The translations under genes and the position numbers were made by a program. The notes under the pieces are model-generated. The model did not search any database. It was not told the DNA's origin and saw only the letters and a program-made list of their open reading frames with translations. From assembly GCF_900116135.1 (NCBI RefSeq), contig NZ_FOZX01000007.1:1-64000 (forward strand): 64,000 bases of DNA. The letters run 5' to 3'. Origin of the DNA: Saccharopolyspora flava. Its GTDB lineage: Bacteria > Actinomycetota > Actinomycetes > Mycobacteriales > Pseudonocardiaceae. Shown in pieces: positions 33,179 through 41,641 of the stretch (position 1 is its first letter; every line of letters starts with the position of its first letter).

Positions 33179-34051
33179 ATGGCGGAACAGGACTGGGACA
33201 TCATCAGCGGCGTCGGCCGCACCGCGCTGGCCGTGGCGACCCTGCGCGCCATCGAGACCCACCGCGCCGACCCGCTCATCGACGACCCCTACGCCGAGAC
33301 CCTGGTCCGCGCGGCCGGTCAGGGCGAGGCCTTCCCGACCACACCGGAGGCCCTGGCCGCGCTGCCCGACGACGAGCGCGGCTGGGCCGCGCGCATCGAC
33401 CACTACGTCGGCGTCCGCTCCCGCGTCTTCGACGACGCCCTGCTGGAGGCGACGCGCGCCGGAGCGCGCCAGGTCGTGGTCCTGGCCGCCGGACTCGACG
33501 CCCGGCCCTACCGGCTCGACTGGCCCGCGGGCACCGTCGTCTTCGAGCTCGACCAGCCGAAAGTCCTGCGGTTCAAACGAGAAGTCCTCGCCGACGTCGA
33601 ACCCGCCTGCGACTACCGGCCGATCGGCATCGACCTGCGCGAGGACTGGCCCGCGGCCCTGGCCGACGCGGGCTTCGAGGCCGCGACACCCACCGCGTGG
33701 CTGGCCGAAGGCCTGCTGTCGTACCTGCCCGCCGAGGTTCAGCGCCGGTTGCTGGCCTCGGTGTCCGAGCTGTCCGCGCCCGCCAGCCGGGTGGCCGTCG
33801 AGGAGTTCCGCGACACCGCGCAGCTGCTCGCCGACCCGCAGGTCGCCGAGTTCGGCCGCACGCAGGGCATGGACCTCAACGAGCTCGTGCACGCCGGGGA
33901 ACCCGCCGCCGAGGTGCTCGACGAGCTCGGCTGGCTCAGCCGGGTCGAGGCCAGCGGCGACGCGGCCACCCGCCTCGGCCGCGATCCGGGCCTCGCGGCG
34001 GGCCCGATGTTCGGCATGACCCGATTCGTGACCGCGGTGAAACCCGGGTGA
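33179..34051 (+). CDS. SAM-dependent methyltransferase, TIGR00027/LCM-like (tandem paralog)
   Basis: A 290-residue protein collinear with its upstream neighbour: WDIISGVGRTALAVATLRAI, LIDDPYAETLVRAA and the SAM loop VVLAAGLDARPYRLDWPAG. It arose most likely by tandem duplication followed by strong divergence. The ATG 33179 has no ribosome site, and TAGCAT lies eight bases upstream, so a leaderless transcript is likely. The substrate is unknown. Confidence 0.9.
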   Translation: MAEQDWDIISGVGRTALAVATLRAIETHRADPLIDDPYAETLVRAAGQGEAFPTTPEALAALPDDERGWAARIDHYVGVRSRVFDDALLEATRAGARQVVVLAAGLDARPYRLDWPAGTVVFELDQPKVLRFKREVLADVEPACDYRPIGIDLREDWPAALADAGFEAATPTAWLAEGLLSYLPAEVQRRLLASVSELSAPASRVAVEEFRDTAQLLADPQVAEFGRTQGMDLNELVHAGEPAAEVLDELGWLSRVEASGDAATRLGRDPGLAAGPMFGMTRFVTAVKPG

Positions 34052-34123
34052 AGACGATCACCGAGACCGGGCTTGCAAGATCGGAGTAGCCTGGGACTCC
34101 GACAGTATCCGCGAGCGAAACGG

Positions 34124-34405
34124 GTGAGCTCGGTGTTCTTCACAATTCTCGGGTGGATCGTCTTCGGACTGATCGCCGGCTTCATCGCCCGGGCCATCGT
34201 GCCCGGCAAGGACGACATCGGCCTGCTGATGACGATCGTCGTCGGCGTCGTCGGTTCCGTGGTGGGCGGCTTCCTCGCCGGCCTGTTCACGGTGGGCCTG
34301 CGCGGTTTTCACCCCACCGGCTGGATCGGCTCCATCATCGGTGCCGTGATCGTCCTGGTGATCTACAACCAGATCACCGGTCGCAAGCGCCGCATCCGCT
34401 CATAG
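34124..34405 (+). CDS. GlsB/YeaQ/YmgE-family membrane protein
   Basis: A 93-residue protein with three hydrophobic helices and the family pattern IVFGLIAGFIARAIVPGKDD ... IVVGVVGSVVGGFLAGLF ... WIGSIIGAVIVLVIYN. These small transglycosylase-associated or stress-induced inner-membrane proteins have no settled biochemical role. It starts at GTG 34124, and its end overlaps the convergent methyltransferase gene by six bases. Confidence 0.85.
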   Translation: MSSVFFTILGWIVFGLIAGFIARAIVPGKDDIGLLMTIVVGVVGSVVGGFLAGLFTVGLRGFHPTGWIGSIIGAVIVLVIYNQITGRKRRIRS

Positions 34406-35197
34406 TTTGCGGCCGACGCCCGCGAGCGCGGTGAAGCGCTCCGGGTTGTCGCCGACCTCGGAGGGCGAGACCGGTCGCCACTGGGGCAGGAACACCAGCC
34501 CCGGTTCGACCAGCTCGAAACCCTCGAAGAACTCGCCGACCTCGACTCGCGAGCGGAACGTCATGGGAGTGGCGGTCCGCTGCTTGTAGAGGTCGGCGTG
34601 TTCGTCCGCCATGTCGGGTCGTCCTTCGGCGGTGGCGTGCGAGATCGCCAGGTAGCCGCCCGGCGCCATCGCGTCCCGGTAGCGGGCGATCATCTCGCGC
34701 GGGCGGGACTCCTCATCGACGAAGTGCAGCAGCGCCACCATCATCACCGCCACCGGCTCGTCGAGGTCGAGCAGAGCGGCGACCTCGTCGGAGTCCAGCA
34801 CCTGGTCGGGTTCGCGCGCGTCGGCGCGCACGATGTCGGCGTCGGGGTTGTCGGCCAGCAGTTTCTTGCTGTAGGCCACGGCCACCGGGTCGGTGTCGAC
34901 GTAGACCACCCGCGTGCCGGGCGCGGCCAGCTGCGCCACCTCGTGCACGTTGCCCACGGTCGGGATTCCCGAACCGAGGTCGAGGAACTGGCGGATTCCC
35001 CGCTCGACGCAGAAGTGCACGGCCCGGCGCAGGAACGCGCGGTTAGCCTGCATGATCTGCGGCAGCTCCGGCCACAGCGCGATCGCCTCGTCGCCCATCT
35101 CGCGATCGACGGCGAAGTTGTGGCTGCCACCGAGGTAGTAGTCGTAGACGCGCGCCGCGTTCGGCTTGCTCACGTCGACCTCGTCGGGCTCGGTCAT
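34400..35197 (-). CDS. SAM-dependent methyltransferase, DUF574 family
   Basis: A 265-residue protein. The start KPNAARVYDYYLGGSHNFAV is the signature of the actinobacterial DUF574 (Methyltransf_19) family. The SAM loop QFLDLGSGIPTVGNVHEVAQ and VVYVDTDPVAVAYSKKLLAD follow. The family is strongly amplified in actinomycetes and its acceptors are unknown. It starts at ATG 35197 after a GAGGGGGTGC ribosome site. Confidence 0.93.
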   Translation of the reverse strand: MTEPDEVDVSKPNAARVYDYYLGGSHNFAVDREMGDEAIALWPELPQIMQANRAFLRRAVHFCVERGIRQFLDLGSGIPTVGNVHEVAQLAAPGTRVVYVDTDPVAVAYSKKLLADNPDADIVRADAREPDQVLDSDEVAALLDLDEPVAVMMVALLHFVDEESRPREMIARYRDAMAPGGYLAISHATAEGRPDMADEHADLYKQRTATPMTFRSRVEVGEFFEGFELVEPGLVFLPQWRPVSPSEVGDNPERFTALAGVGRKL

Positions 35198-35323
35198 CGC
35201 ACCCCCTCACGGCTGGGCGGCGGTGGGCCCGCCACCCAGCCGTGATGCTAATGCCCGGTCGGTCCGGATCGAGGTCAAGCGGCGGCCACGGTTCGGTTGC
35301 CAACCCGTACCGCCGCGCCGGGC

Positions 35324-35899
35324 TCAGTGCTGGGTGAGCATCGTGCGCATCGAGTCGATCTCGGCCTGCTGACCGATCATGATCTCGCGGGCCATCTGCC
35401 GGGTGTCGGGGAAGCTGCCCTTGTCGACCTCGGTTCGGGCCATCGCCACCGCGCCCTCGTGGTGCTTGATCATGAGCATCAGGAACTTCTGGTCGAATTC
35501 CGAACCGCGGGCCTGGTCCAGGGCCGTCATCTCGTCGCTGGACATCATCCCGGTCATCGCGTGACCGCTGTGGTCGCCGTGACCGGTCGCGTTCCAGTCG
35601 CGCAACCAGCCGTTGAGCCGGTCGATCTCGGGTCCCTGCGCCGCCTCGATCCGCGCGGCCAGGTCCTTGATCTGCTGGGACTCGGCGTGGGTGGCCGCCA
35701 TCCGGGACATCTCCAGCGCCTGCTGGTGGTGCGGCACCATGCCTTGGGCGAACATCACGTCGACGCCGTTGTGGGCGGGTGCCGGGGGTGCGGTCTGAGC
35801 CGGGGGAGCGGCCGGGGTCTCGGGCTGACCGCAGCCGGCCAGGAAGGACAGGGACAGGGCGGCGCCGAGGGCGGCGACACCCGTGCGGGCGTGCTTCAT
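35324..35899 (-). CDS. DUF305 lipoprotein, copper-linked
   Basis: A 191-residue lipoprotein. The signal peptide ends in LAGC (lipobox). The mature part has two DUF305 units: FAQGMVPHHQQALEMSRMA and FLMLMIKHHEGAVAMARTEV. Each has the HH motif, with a His/Met-rich linker (GHGDHSGHAMTGMMSSDEM) that could bind copper. It is last of three same-strand genes headed by csoR, so a role in periplasmic copper handling is likely. Confidence 0.88.
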   Translation of the reverse strand: MKHARTGVAALGAALSLSFLAGCGQPETPAAPPAQTAPPAPAHNGVDVMFAQGMVPHHQQALEMSRMAATHAESQQIKDLAARIEAAQGPEIDRLNGWLRDWNATGHGDHSGHAMTGMMSSDEMTALDQARGSEFDQKFLMLMIKHHEGAVAMARTEVDKGSFPDTRQMAREIMIGQQAEIDSMRTMLTQH

Positions 35900-35965
35900 C
35901 GCTAGAACTACCTCGTGTTCGCTGGGACTGGTCGGGCGTGACCGGCCGGGCCGGTCCGGTGCCGA

Positions 35966-36316
35966 TCAGCGCCGGAGTACGCAGAGCGCGGCGAGCCGCC
36001 GAGGTAAGGGATCCGGTGGGCGCGCCCGTTCCAGGGTGCGCCGGAAGCGAGGCGGGGGCATCTCGGCGATCACGCCGAGGTCGGCGCGCAGGCGCGGGGC
36101 CAGCAGCGCGAGGAAGGACGCGGCCACGGCCAGGCACAGGTGCAGCAGGCCGTGCGCGGGGGAGTCGTGGTCGGAGGCGGTGAGCTCCGAGGTGAGCTGG
36201 ACCTGCGCGGTCGCGGGGTGCCGGTGGGGCTCGTGCTGGGCGGGCACGTGGTGCATGAGCACCACGCCCAGGGCCAGGACCAGCAGCAGGGCCCAGCGCA
36301 GCGCGGTCGGGCGCAC
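35966..36316 (-). CDS. DUF6153-like small membrane protein
   Basis: A 116-residue protein. An N-terminal helix (ALRWALLLVLALGVVLMHHV) is followed by a histidine-rich loop (HHVPAQHEPHRHPA ... SDHDSPAHGLLHLC), a second helix (LCLAVAASFLALLAP) and a basic tail. The His pattern and position between csoR and the DUF305 gene fit DUF6153, found in actinobacterial copper clusters. No enzymatic feature is visible. Confidence 0.72.
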   Translation of the reverse strand: MRPTALRWALLLVLALGVVLMHHVPAQHEPHRHPATAQVQLTSELTASDHDSPAHGLLHLCLAVAASFLALLAPRLRADLGVIAEMPPPRFRRTLERARPPDPLPRRLAALCVLRR

Positions 36317-36327
36317 GAGGGGAACCG

Positions 36328-36609
36328 TCAGGACTTGACCAGGCGCGCGATCGCGTCGCTGGCCTCGCGGATCTTGGCGTCGGCCTGCTCGCCGCCCTCG
36401 GACATCGCCTCGGACACGCAGTGCTTGAGGTGCTCGTCGAGCAGGCCCAGGGCCACGGCCTGCAGCGCCTTGGTGGTGGCCGAGACCTGGGTGAGCACGT
36501 CGATGCAGTACTCGTCGTCGTCGATCATGCGCGCCAGTCCGCGCACCTGACCCTCGATGCGACGCAGTCGCTTGGCGTAGTCGTCCTTGTTGTGGGCGTA
36601 GCCGTGCAT
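36328..36609 (-). CDS. csoR: Copper-sensing repressor CsoR
   Basis: A 93-residue all-helical protein. RLRRIEGQVRGLARMIDDDE is the CsoR/RcnR signature. The Cu(I) ligands Cys (EYCIDVL) and His-x3-Cys (HLKHC) are all present, which marks the copper rather than nickel/cobalt branch. ATG 36609 has GGAGGGA upstream. Apo-CsoR represses and Cu(I) releases it. The palindrome at 36646-36663 in its promoter is the expected operator, so the csoR-DUF6153-DUF305 unit is probably autoregulated. Confidence 0.92.
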   Translation of the reverse strand: MHGYAHNKDDYAKRLRRIEGQVRGLARMIDDDEYCIDVLTQVSATTKALQAVALGLLDEHLKHCVSEAMSEGGEQADAKIREASDAIARLVKS

Positions 36610-36645
36610 CGAATTCCCTCCCCGGACCGGTGGGCCCACCACCTT

Positions 36646-36663
36646 TATACCCCAGGGGGGTAA
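36646..36663. promoter_or_regulatory. Probable CsoR operator
   Basis: TATACCCCAGGGGGGTAA is a G-tract/C-tract pseudo-palindrome (TACCCC and GGGGTA arms) of the type bound by CsoR, located 37 bases before the csoR start. Confidence 0.7.
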
Positions 36664-36673
36664 GTCGGGCCAG

Positions 36674-36895
36674 TCAGAGGAACTCGCCGCGCACCGCGGA
36701 CTTGTCGGCGGGGGCGTCCTGCTCGGTCCGGCGCAGCCACAGCCAGCCGCCGAGCTGCACGAGCGCGGCGCCGCCGGTCAGCGCGACCGCGATGATCGCG
36801 TACACCTGCCAGCCGGTGATCACGCCCAGCACCACCGCGACGACGAAGAACAGCAGCGTGCGCACCAGCAGCACGCCGAGTTGGTTCTTGCTCAC
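36674..36895 (-). CDS. Small two-helix membrane protein
   Basis: A 73-residue protein. The GTG at 36895 is preceded by GGAGGTGGGTC. Two membrane helices (LLVRTLLFFVVAVVLGVITG and IIAVALTGGAALVQLGGWLW) and a short charged tail are seen. No family was recognised. It precedes csoR on the same strand, but the CsoR operator lies between them, so it is probably a separate unit. Confidence 0.65.
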   Translation of the reverse strand: MSKNQLGVLLVRTLLFFVVAVVLGVITGWQVYAIIAVALTGGAALVQLGGWLWLRRTEQDAPADKSAVRGEFL

Positions 36896-36957
36896 GACCC
36901 ACCTCCGGCGTCCGAGTCTAGGCGGCGGAGCCGGTCCTCCCGGCCGGGCGGGCGGCA

Positions 36958-36986
36958 TTGACGCTGCGTGTCCGGCTGCTTACTTT
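36958..36986 (+). promoter_or_regulatory. Sigma-70-type promoter for the MpaB-like gene
   Basis: TTGACG (36958-36963), a 17-base spacer and TACTTT (36981-36986) give a near-consensus housekeeping promoter. An ACAGCTGT dyad (36992-36999) sits at the expected transcription start and may be an operator. Confidence 0.65.
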
Positions 36987-37023
36987 TGATGACAGCTGTT
37001 CTCACATCGATCGGAGCGTGGAC

Positions 37024-37944
37024 ATGCCCGAGCCGCTGGGACCGGATTCGTTGATGTGGCGCTACTTCGGCGACTGGCGCGGGCTGCTGCTGGCGCTGTG
37101 GGCCGGGTCGATGCAGAACATGCACCCGCAGCTGGGGGCCGGGGTGGAGGAGCACTCCGAGTTCTTCGACGAGCGCTGGGAACGGCTCTACCGGTCGCTG
37201 TACCCGATCGGCGGGGTGGTCTACGACGGGCCGCGCGCGGCCGAGACCGCCAAGCTGGTGCGCGGCTTCCACAACGGCATCAAGGGCGTGGACAAGCACG
37301 GCAGGCCCTACCACGCGCTCAACCCGGAGACGTTCTTCTGGGCGCACGCGACGTTCCTGGTCATGCCGATCCTGATCAACGAGCGCTTCGGCACGCCGCT
37401 GAGCGAGGCCGAGAAGGCGCAGGTCTACGCCGAGGGCGTGCAGTGGTACCGGCTCTACGGCATGAGCATGCGCCCGGTGCCCGAGGACTGGCCGAGCTTC
37501 CAGCGCTACTGGGACCACATGTGCCGCGAGGTGCTGGAGGTCAACCAGGCCACCCTCGACGTCCGCGACATCGCCCGCATCCGCAAGCCGCCGCTGCTGC
37601 GGTGGCTGCCGGACCCGCTGTGGCGGCTGCTGCGCCCGCCGACCGTGCGGATGATGCTCTGGCTCACCACCGGCTGCTACGACCCGCCGGTCCGGGAGAA
37701 GCTGGGTCTGCGCTGGACCCGCCGCGACGAGCTGCTGCTGCGCGCGGGCGGCCGCGCGTTCGGGCTGCTGTGGAAGCTGGTCCCGTTCCGCTTCCGCTAC
37801 CACCCGCGGGCCCGCGCGGCCTGGCACCGCGCCCAGGGCCGTCGCTCCGCCGACGCGCCGCTGGTCGAGACCCCGCCGCGCAACTACCCGCCGCTGCACA
37901 AGCGCGACGACCCGAAGCACTACTTCCCGGCCGACGTCAGCTGA
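37024..37944 (+). CDS. MpaB-like (DUF2236) oxygenase family protein
   Basis: A 306-residue helical protein. GSMQNMHPQLGAGVEEHSEF, the conserved R-x(2)-Y and VRGFHNGIKGVDKHGRPYHA, and NPETFFWAHATFL place it in the DUF2236/MpaB family, whose members are heme b oxygenases such as the latex-clearing protein or fungal MpaB. Histidines in NMH, FHN and AHA are candidate heme ligands. The substrate is unknown. ATG 37024 lies eight bases after GGAG. The 3' end overlaps the convergent dehydrogenase gene by eight bases. Confidence 0.82.
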   Translation: MPEPLGPDSLMWRYFGDWRGLLLALWAGSMQNMHPQLGAGVEEHSEFFDERWERLYRSLYPIGGVVYDGPRAAETAKLVRGFHNGIKGVDKHGRPYHALNPETFFWAHATFLVMPILINERFGTPLSEAEKAQVYAEGVQWYRLYGMSMRPVPEDWPSFQRYWDHMCREVLEVNQATLDVRDIARIRKPPLLRWLPDPLWRLLRPPTVRMMLWLTTGCYDPPVREKLGLRWTRRDELLLRAGGRAFGLLWKLVPFRFRYHPRARAAWHRAQGRRSADAPLVETPPRNYPPLHKRDDPKHYFPADVS

Positions 37945-39022
37945 CCGGGACCTCGCGGCCTTCGGCGGCCGAGCGGTAGCAGGCGTCGATGATCTCGGCG
38001 CGGCGCAGGGCCTGCGAACCGTCGTTGTCCGGCCACTGCTCGGGCGAGCCGAGCAGCCGGACGAAGTTCTCCACCACCGCCGCGTGCGCCCGGCCCGGCT
38101 CGGCGGCGGGCTGGTAGTCGGCGATCTCGCCGTCGACGTCGCGGAACACCCGCAGGTCGCCGACCGCCTTCTTGGCCGCGCCCACCGCGCGCAGCTCGGC
38201 GCCGCCCTCGGTGCCCAGCACGCTGAAGTCCAGCAGGTCGGTCGGATCGCGGAAGGCCGCCCACGAGGTCTCCAGCGCCAGCGCTCCGCCGCCTTCCAGC
38301 CGCAGGAACGCTGAGGCGAAGTCCTCCACCTCGAAACCGCCCCGGGCGCGGGCGGTTTCCCAGTTCATGCCGCCGACGCCGCGACTGCCCAGCTCACCGG
38401 AGGTGATCGCGCTGACCGACTCCACCACCGGCTCGCCCAGCAGGAACAGCGCGTAGTCCAGGACGTGCACGCCGATGTCGGCCAGCGGCCCGCCGCCGGC
38501 CATCTCGCGGCTGGTGAACCAGCTGCCGATGGTCGGGATGCCGCGCCGCCGCATCCACGAGGCCTTGGCGTAGTAGGGCCGCCCCAGCTCACCGCTGCCG
38601 ATGATCCGGCCGAGGGTCTGCACGTCGCCGCGCAGCCGGTGGTTGAACGCCACGTCGAGCACGCGGCCCGCCGAGCGGGCGGCCTCGACCATCTGCCTGG
38701 CCTCGACACCGTTGCGCGCCAGCGGTTTCTCGCTGAGCACGTGCAGCCCGCGCTTGAGCGCGGCGACGCCGATCGGCGCGTGCAGGAAGTTCGGGACCGC
38801 GACGCTGACCGCGTCCAAGTCCGGCAGCTCGATCAGCTGCTCCCAGCCCTCGAACAGGTGCGGGACGCCGTAGCGCTCGCCCAGCGAGGCGACCACGTCG
38901 GTCTCCTGCCCGGCGATCGCGGCGATCTCGACGTCCGGCAGGGCGTCGTAGGCGGCGAGGTGCTGCTGACCGGCCCACCCGGCGCCGATGACGCCGACTC
39001 GGAAGGTGGGGGAAGGGTTCAT
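37937..39022 (-). CDS. Gfo/Idh/MocA-family dehydrogenase
   Basis: A 361-residue protein. The N-terminal Rossmann motif is VGVIGAGWAGQQHLAAYDAL, with SEKPLARN (EKP active-site lysine) near residue 98. The C-terminal alpha/beta sheet domain carries ADIGVHVLDYALFLLG with the catalytic-type D/H pair. Family members oxidise sugars, inositols or their derivatives with NAD(P). It follows the ROK regulator on the same strand and probably belongs to its regulon. Confidence 0.9.
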   Translation of the reverse strand: MNPSPTFRVGVIGAGWAGQQHLAAYDALPDVEIAAIAGQETDVVASLGERYGVPHLFEGWEQLIELPDLDAVSVAVPNFLHAPIGVAALKRGLHVLSEKPLARNGVEARQMVEAARSAGRVLDVAFNHRLRGDVQTLGRIIGSGELGRPYYAKASWMRRRGIPTIGSWFTSREMAGGGPLADIGVHVLDYALFLLGEPVVESVSAITSGELGSRGVGGMNWETARARGGFEVEDFASAFLRLEGGGALALETSWAAFRDPTDLLDFSVLGTEGGAELRAVGAAKKAVGDLRVFRDVDGEIADYQPAAEPGRAHAAVVENFVRLLGSPEQWPDNDGSQALRRAEIIDACYRSAAEGREVPVS

Positions 39023-39116
39023 GGAGGAACTCCCTGGAACGTCTCAAGCCGCGCGACCGCACGGCCGGTGCGGTGGCGTGAGACGGATCAGATGGTTGCC
39101 GCGCGGACCCGCTGTG

Positions 39117-40340
39117 TCAAGGGTTTTCGCGCACCAGCGCCGGAATGCCGCCCGGTGAGAGGACGTCCTCGATCCCGGCCACCACCGCGCCCGCCACCCC
39201 GGCGGAACGCCCGAGCGCGCTGTTGGCCAGCGACAGGTTCCGGGTCGCCAGCGGCAGCGCCCGGCGGTAGACCACGCCGCGGATCCCGGCCAGCAGGTCG
39301 TCGCCGACCGAGGTGATCAGTCCACCCAGGACGATCCGCTTCGGGTTGTAGAAGTGCACCAGCATCGCCACCACCTCGCCGATGGTGGCCGCCGCCGCGC
39401 GGATCGCCCGCACGGCCAGCGCGTCGCCGTCGCGCAGCAGTCGCACCAGGTCGTCGATGGTCTCCGGCCCGCCGGAGCCGGTGCGCAGCGACCGCAGCAC
39501 CGCCGCCGCGGAGGCCACCGCCTCGACGCAGCCGACGTTGCCGCACTGGCAGACCACGTCGTCGGCGCCGGGAACCCGGATGTGCCCGATGTCGCCGGCG
39601 GCGCCGTCGGAACCCCGGTGCAGCTCGCCGGTCGCCGAGACGATGCCGCCGCCGATGCCGGTGCCGATCTTGAGGAACAGCAGCGGCGACTCCTCGGGCG
39701 GCAGCGCCCGCGCCTCGCCCAGGGCCATCAGGTTCACGTCGTTGTCCACCGAGGCCGCGCAGTCGAACCGGCCGGCCATCGTCTCGCCGACCGGGAACCC
39801 GTCCCAGCCCGGCATGATCGGCGGCCGCACCGGCCTCCCCATGCGCGAGTCCACCGGCCCCGGCAGGCCCATGACCAGCGCCTTGACCCGGTCGCCGGTG
39901 ATCCCGGCGCCGCTGACCAGCGAGCGCAGGTGCTCGGTGAGCACGTCCAGCGAGCGCTCCGGGCCGATCGAGAGGTCCAGCGCCACGTGCCGCTCGGCCA
40001 GCACCTCCTGCCCGAGGTCGGCGACGGCCAGGCGGGTGGAGTGCGCGCCGACGTCGGCGGCCAGCACCACCCCGGCGCGCGGGGCGAGGCCCAGCCGGTG
40101 CGCCGGTCGTCCCCGGCCGCCCGCGCCGATCGCGCCGCGCTCGACGACGACCCCGGCGCCGAGCAGTGCGTCGAGGTGGCTGTTGACGGTGGAGCGGGCC
40201 AGACCGGTGCGCTTGACCAGCTCGGCCCGGCTCTCGGCCGCGCCGGAGGCGATGAGCCTGGTCAGGCAGCTGAGCACCAGGTTCCCGTCGGCGCGTCCGG
40301 ACGTGCGCGGCACGGTCAGCCGGACCGGATCCCATCCCAT
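39117..40340 (-). CDS. ROK-family transcriptional regulator
   Basis: A 407-residue protein. A winged HTH (SRAELVKRTGLARSTVNSHL) is followed by a sugar-kinase-like ROK domain with VLAADVGAHSTRLAVADL, the phosphate loop LKIGTGIGGGIVSATGELHR and the zinc motif CQCGNVGCVEA. It senses a sugar or sugar phosphate and represses catabolic genes. ATG 40340 has GGGGAGG upstream. It is divergent from the dehydrogenase-isomerase operon, and a TTTTCGG/CCGAAAA dyad (40360-40385) lies between. Confidence 0.9.
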   Translation of the reverse strand: MGWDPVRLTVPRTSGRADGNLVLSCLTRLIASGAAESRAELVKRTGLARSTVNSHLDALLGAGVVVERGAIGAGGRGRPAHRLGLAPRAGVVLAADVGAHSTRLAVADLGQEVLAERHVALDLSIGPERSLDVLTEHLRSLVSGAGITGDRVKALVMGLPGPVDSRMGRPVRPPIMPGWDGFPVGETMAGRFDCAASVDNDVNLMALGEARALPPEESPLLFLKIGTGIGGGIVSATGELHRGSDGAAGDIGHIRVPGADDVVCQCGNVGCVEAVASAAAVLRSLRTGSGGPETIDDLVRLLRDGDALAVRAIRAAAATIGEVVAMLVHFYNPKRIVLGGLITSVGDDLLAGIRGVVYRRALPLATRNLSLANSALGRSAGVAGAVVAGIEDVLSPGGIPALVRENP

Positions 40341-40359
40341 GCCGGTACCTCCCCGTCGG

Positions 40360-40385
40360 TTTTCGGGCCGATTTATGACCGAAAA
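40360..40385. promoter_or_regulatory. Candidate ROK operator
   Basis: TTTTCGG and CCGAAAA form 7-bp arms 12 bases apart in the AT-rich divergent region, 20 bases before the ROK start. Placement suits autoregulation and control of the divergent operon. Confidence 0.45.
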
Positions 40386-40403
40386 GAAAATAAACAATAG
40401 CTC

Positions 40404-40432
40404 TTGTCGGCTGAAAAGGCGGGCCCTAGCGT
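40404..40432 (+). promoter_or_regulatory. Promoter of the dehydrogenase-isomerase operon
   Basis: TTGTCG (40404-40409), 17 bases, TAGCGT (40427-40432). It is a reasonable -35/-10 pair about 75 bases before the first gene and within reach of the ROK operator candidate. Confidence 0.45.
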
Positions 40433-40508
40433 GAGTGGCGAGGAGAAAACGGGCGTGAGACACCCGTCGTTGTCCTGAATTCATCGATCGATCGGGGGAG
40501 ACGAGCGC

Positions 40509-41639
40509 GTGAGTCCTGGTTCGAGCAGGCGCGGTGCGGCCGTCGTGGGCGCCGGGATGATCGGCGCCGTGCACCGGCGCTCCGCGCTGCTGGCCGGGGC
40601 CGAGGTCGTCGGCGTGCTGGCCTCCAGCCCGCAGCGCTCCCTGGAGAAGGCGGGGGAGTGGGGCGTCGGCGCCTACGCCTCCTTCGAGGAGGTGCTGGCC
40701 GACGAGCGCGTCGACGTGGTGCACCTGTGCACCCCCAACGCCACCCACGCGCCCTTCGCCGAGGCCGCGCTCGCCGCCGGCAAGCACGTGATCTGCGAAA
40801 AACCCCTGGGGATCTCGCTGGAGGAGGCCGAGCGGATGGCCGCCGCGGCCGAGCGCAGCGGGCTGGTGGCCACCGTGCCGTTCGTCTACCGCTACCACCC
40901 GCTGGTGCGCGAGCTGCGCGCCCGCAGGCAGGCCGGCGAGTTCGGCGACTGGCACCTGCTGCACGGCAGCTACCTGCAGGACTGGATGCTCGACCCGGAC
41001 GCCTCCGGCTGGCGGGTCGACCCGGCCGAGGGCGGGGCGTCGCGGGCCTTCGCCGACATCGGCTCGCACTGGTGCGATCTCGTGCAGTGGGTGTCGGGGG
41101 AGACCTTCACCGACGTCTTCGCCGAGTTCTCCATCGCCGTGCCCACCCGCCCGGCCACCGGCGGCGCCAGCTTCACCGGACCCGCCGGCCAGGCCGGCGA
41201 GCGCGTCGAGGTGCGCACCGAGGACACCGCCGCGCTGCTGCTGCGCACCGCCACCGGCGTGCTCGGCACCGCGACGATCTCGCAGGTCGCGGCAGGCCGG
41301 AAGAACCGGCTGTGGTTCGAGCTCGACGGCTCGCGCGGCAGCGCCGTGTTCGACCAGGAGAGCCCCGAGCAGGTCTGGCTCGGCGGCGCCGACGGCAACC
41401 GCGTGCTGGTGCGCGACATCGGCACCGGATCCGCCGAGCAGCAACGGCTCTCGAAGCTGCCCGCCGGGCACGCGCAGGGCTACGCCGACTGCTTCGACGC
41501 CTTCGTCGCCGACACCTACGCGGCCATCGACGGCGAGAACCCCGAAGGACTGCCCACTTTCAGCGATGGACTCCGCTCGGCCCGCCTGATCGACGCGGTC
41601 CTGCGCGCGTCCTCGGACGGCCACTGGACGAAGGTGTGA
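40509..41639 (+). CDS. Gfo/Idh/MocA-family dehydrogenase
   Basis: A 376-residue protein starting at GTG 40509. It shows the Rossmann loop AAVVGAGMIGAVHRRSALLA, CEKPLGISLEEAERM (EKP) and FADIGSHWCDLVQWVSGETF with the conserved D-x-x-x-H active-site pair. It leads a three-gene operon with two TIM-barrel isomerase/epimerase-like genes. This trio is common in catabolism of rare sugars and cyclitols, via a keto-sugar intermediate. Confidence 0.9.
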   Translation: MSPGSSRRGAAVVGAGMIGAVHRRSALLAGAEVVGVLASSPQRSLEKAGEWGVGAYASFEEVLADERVDVVHLCTPNATHAPFAEAALAAGKHVICEKPLGISLEEAERMAAAAERSGLVATVPFVYRYHPLVRELRARRQAGEFGDWHLLHGSYLQDWMLDPDASGWRVDPAEGGASRAFADIGSHWCDLVQWVSGETFTDVFAEFSIAVPTRPATGGASFTGPAGQAGERVEVRTEDTAALLLRTATGVLGTATISQVAAGRKNRLWFELDGSRGSAVFDQESPEQVWLGGADGNRVLVRDIGTGSAEQQRLSKLPAGHAQGYADCFDAFVADTYAAIDGENPEGLPTFSDGLRSARLIDAVLRASSDGHWTKV

Positions 41640-41641
41640 CG

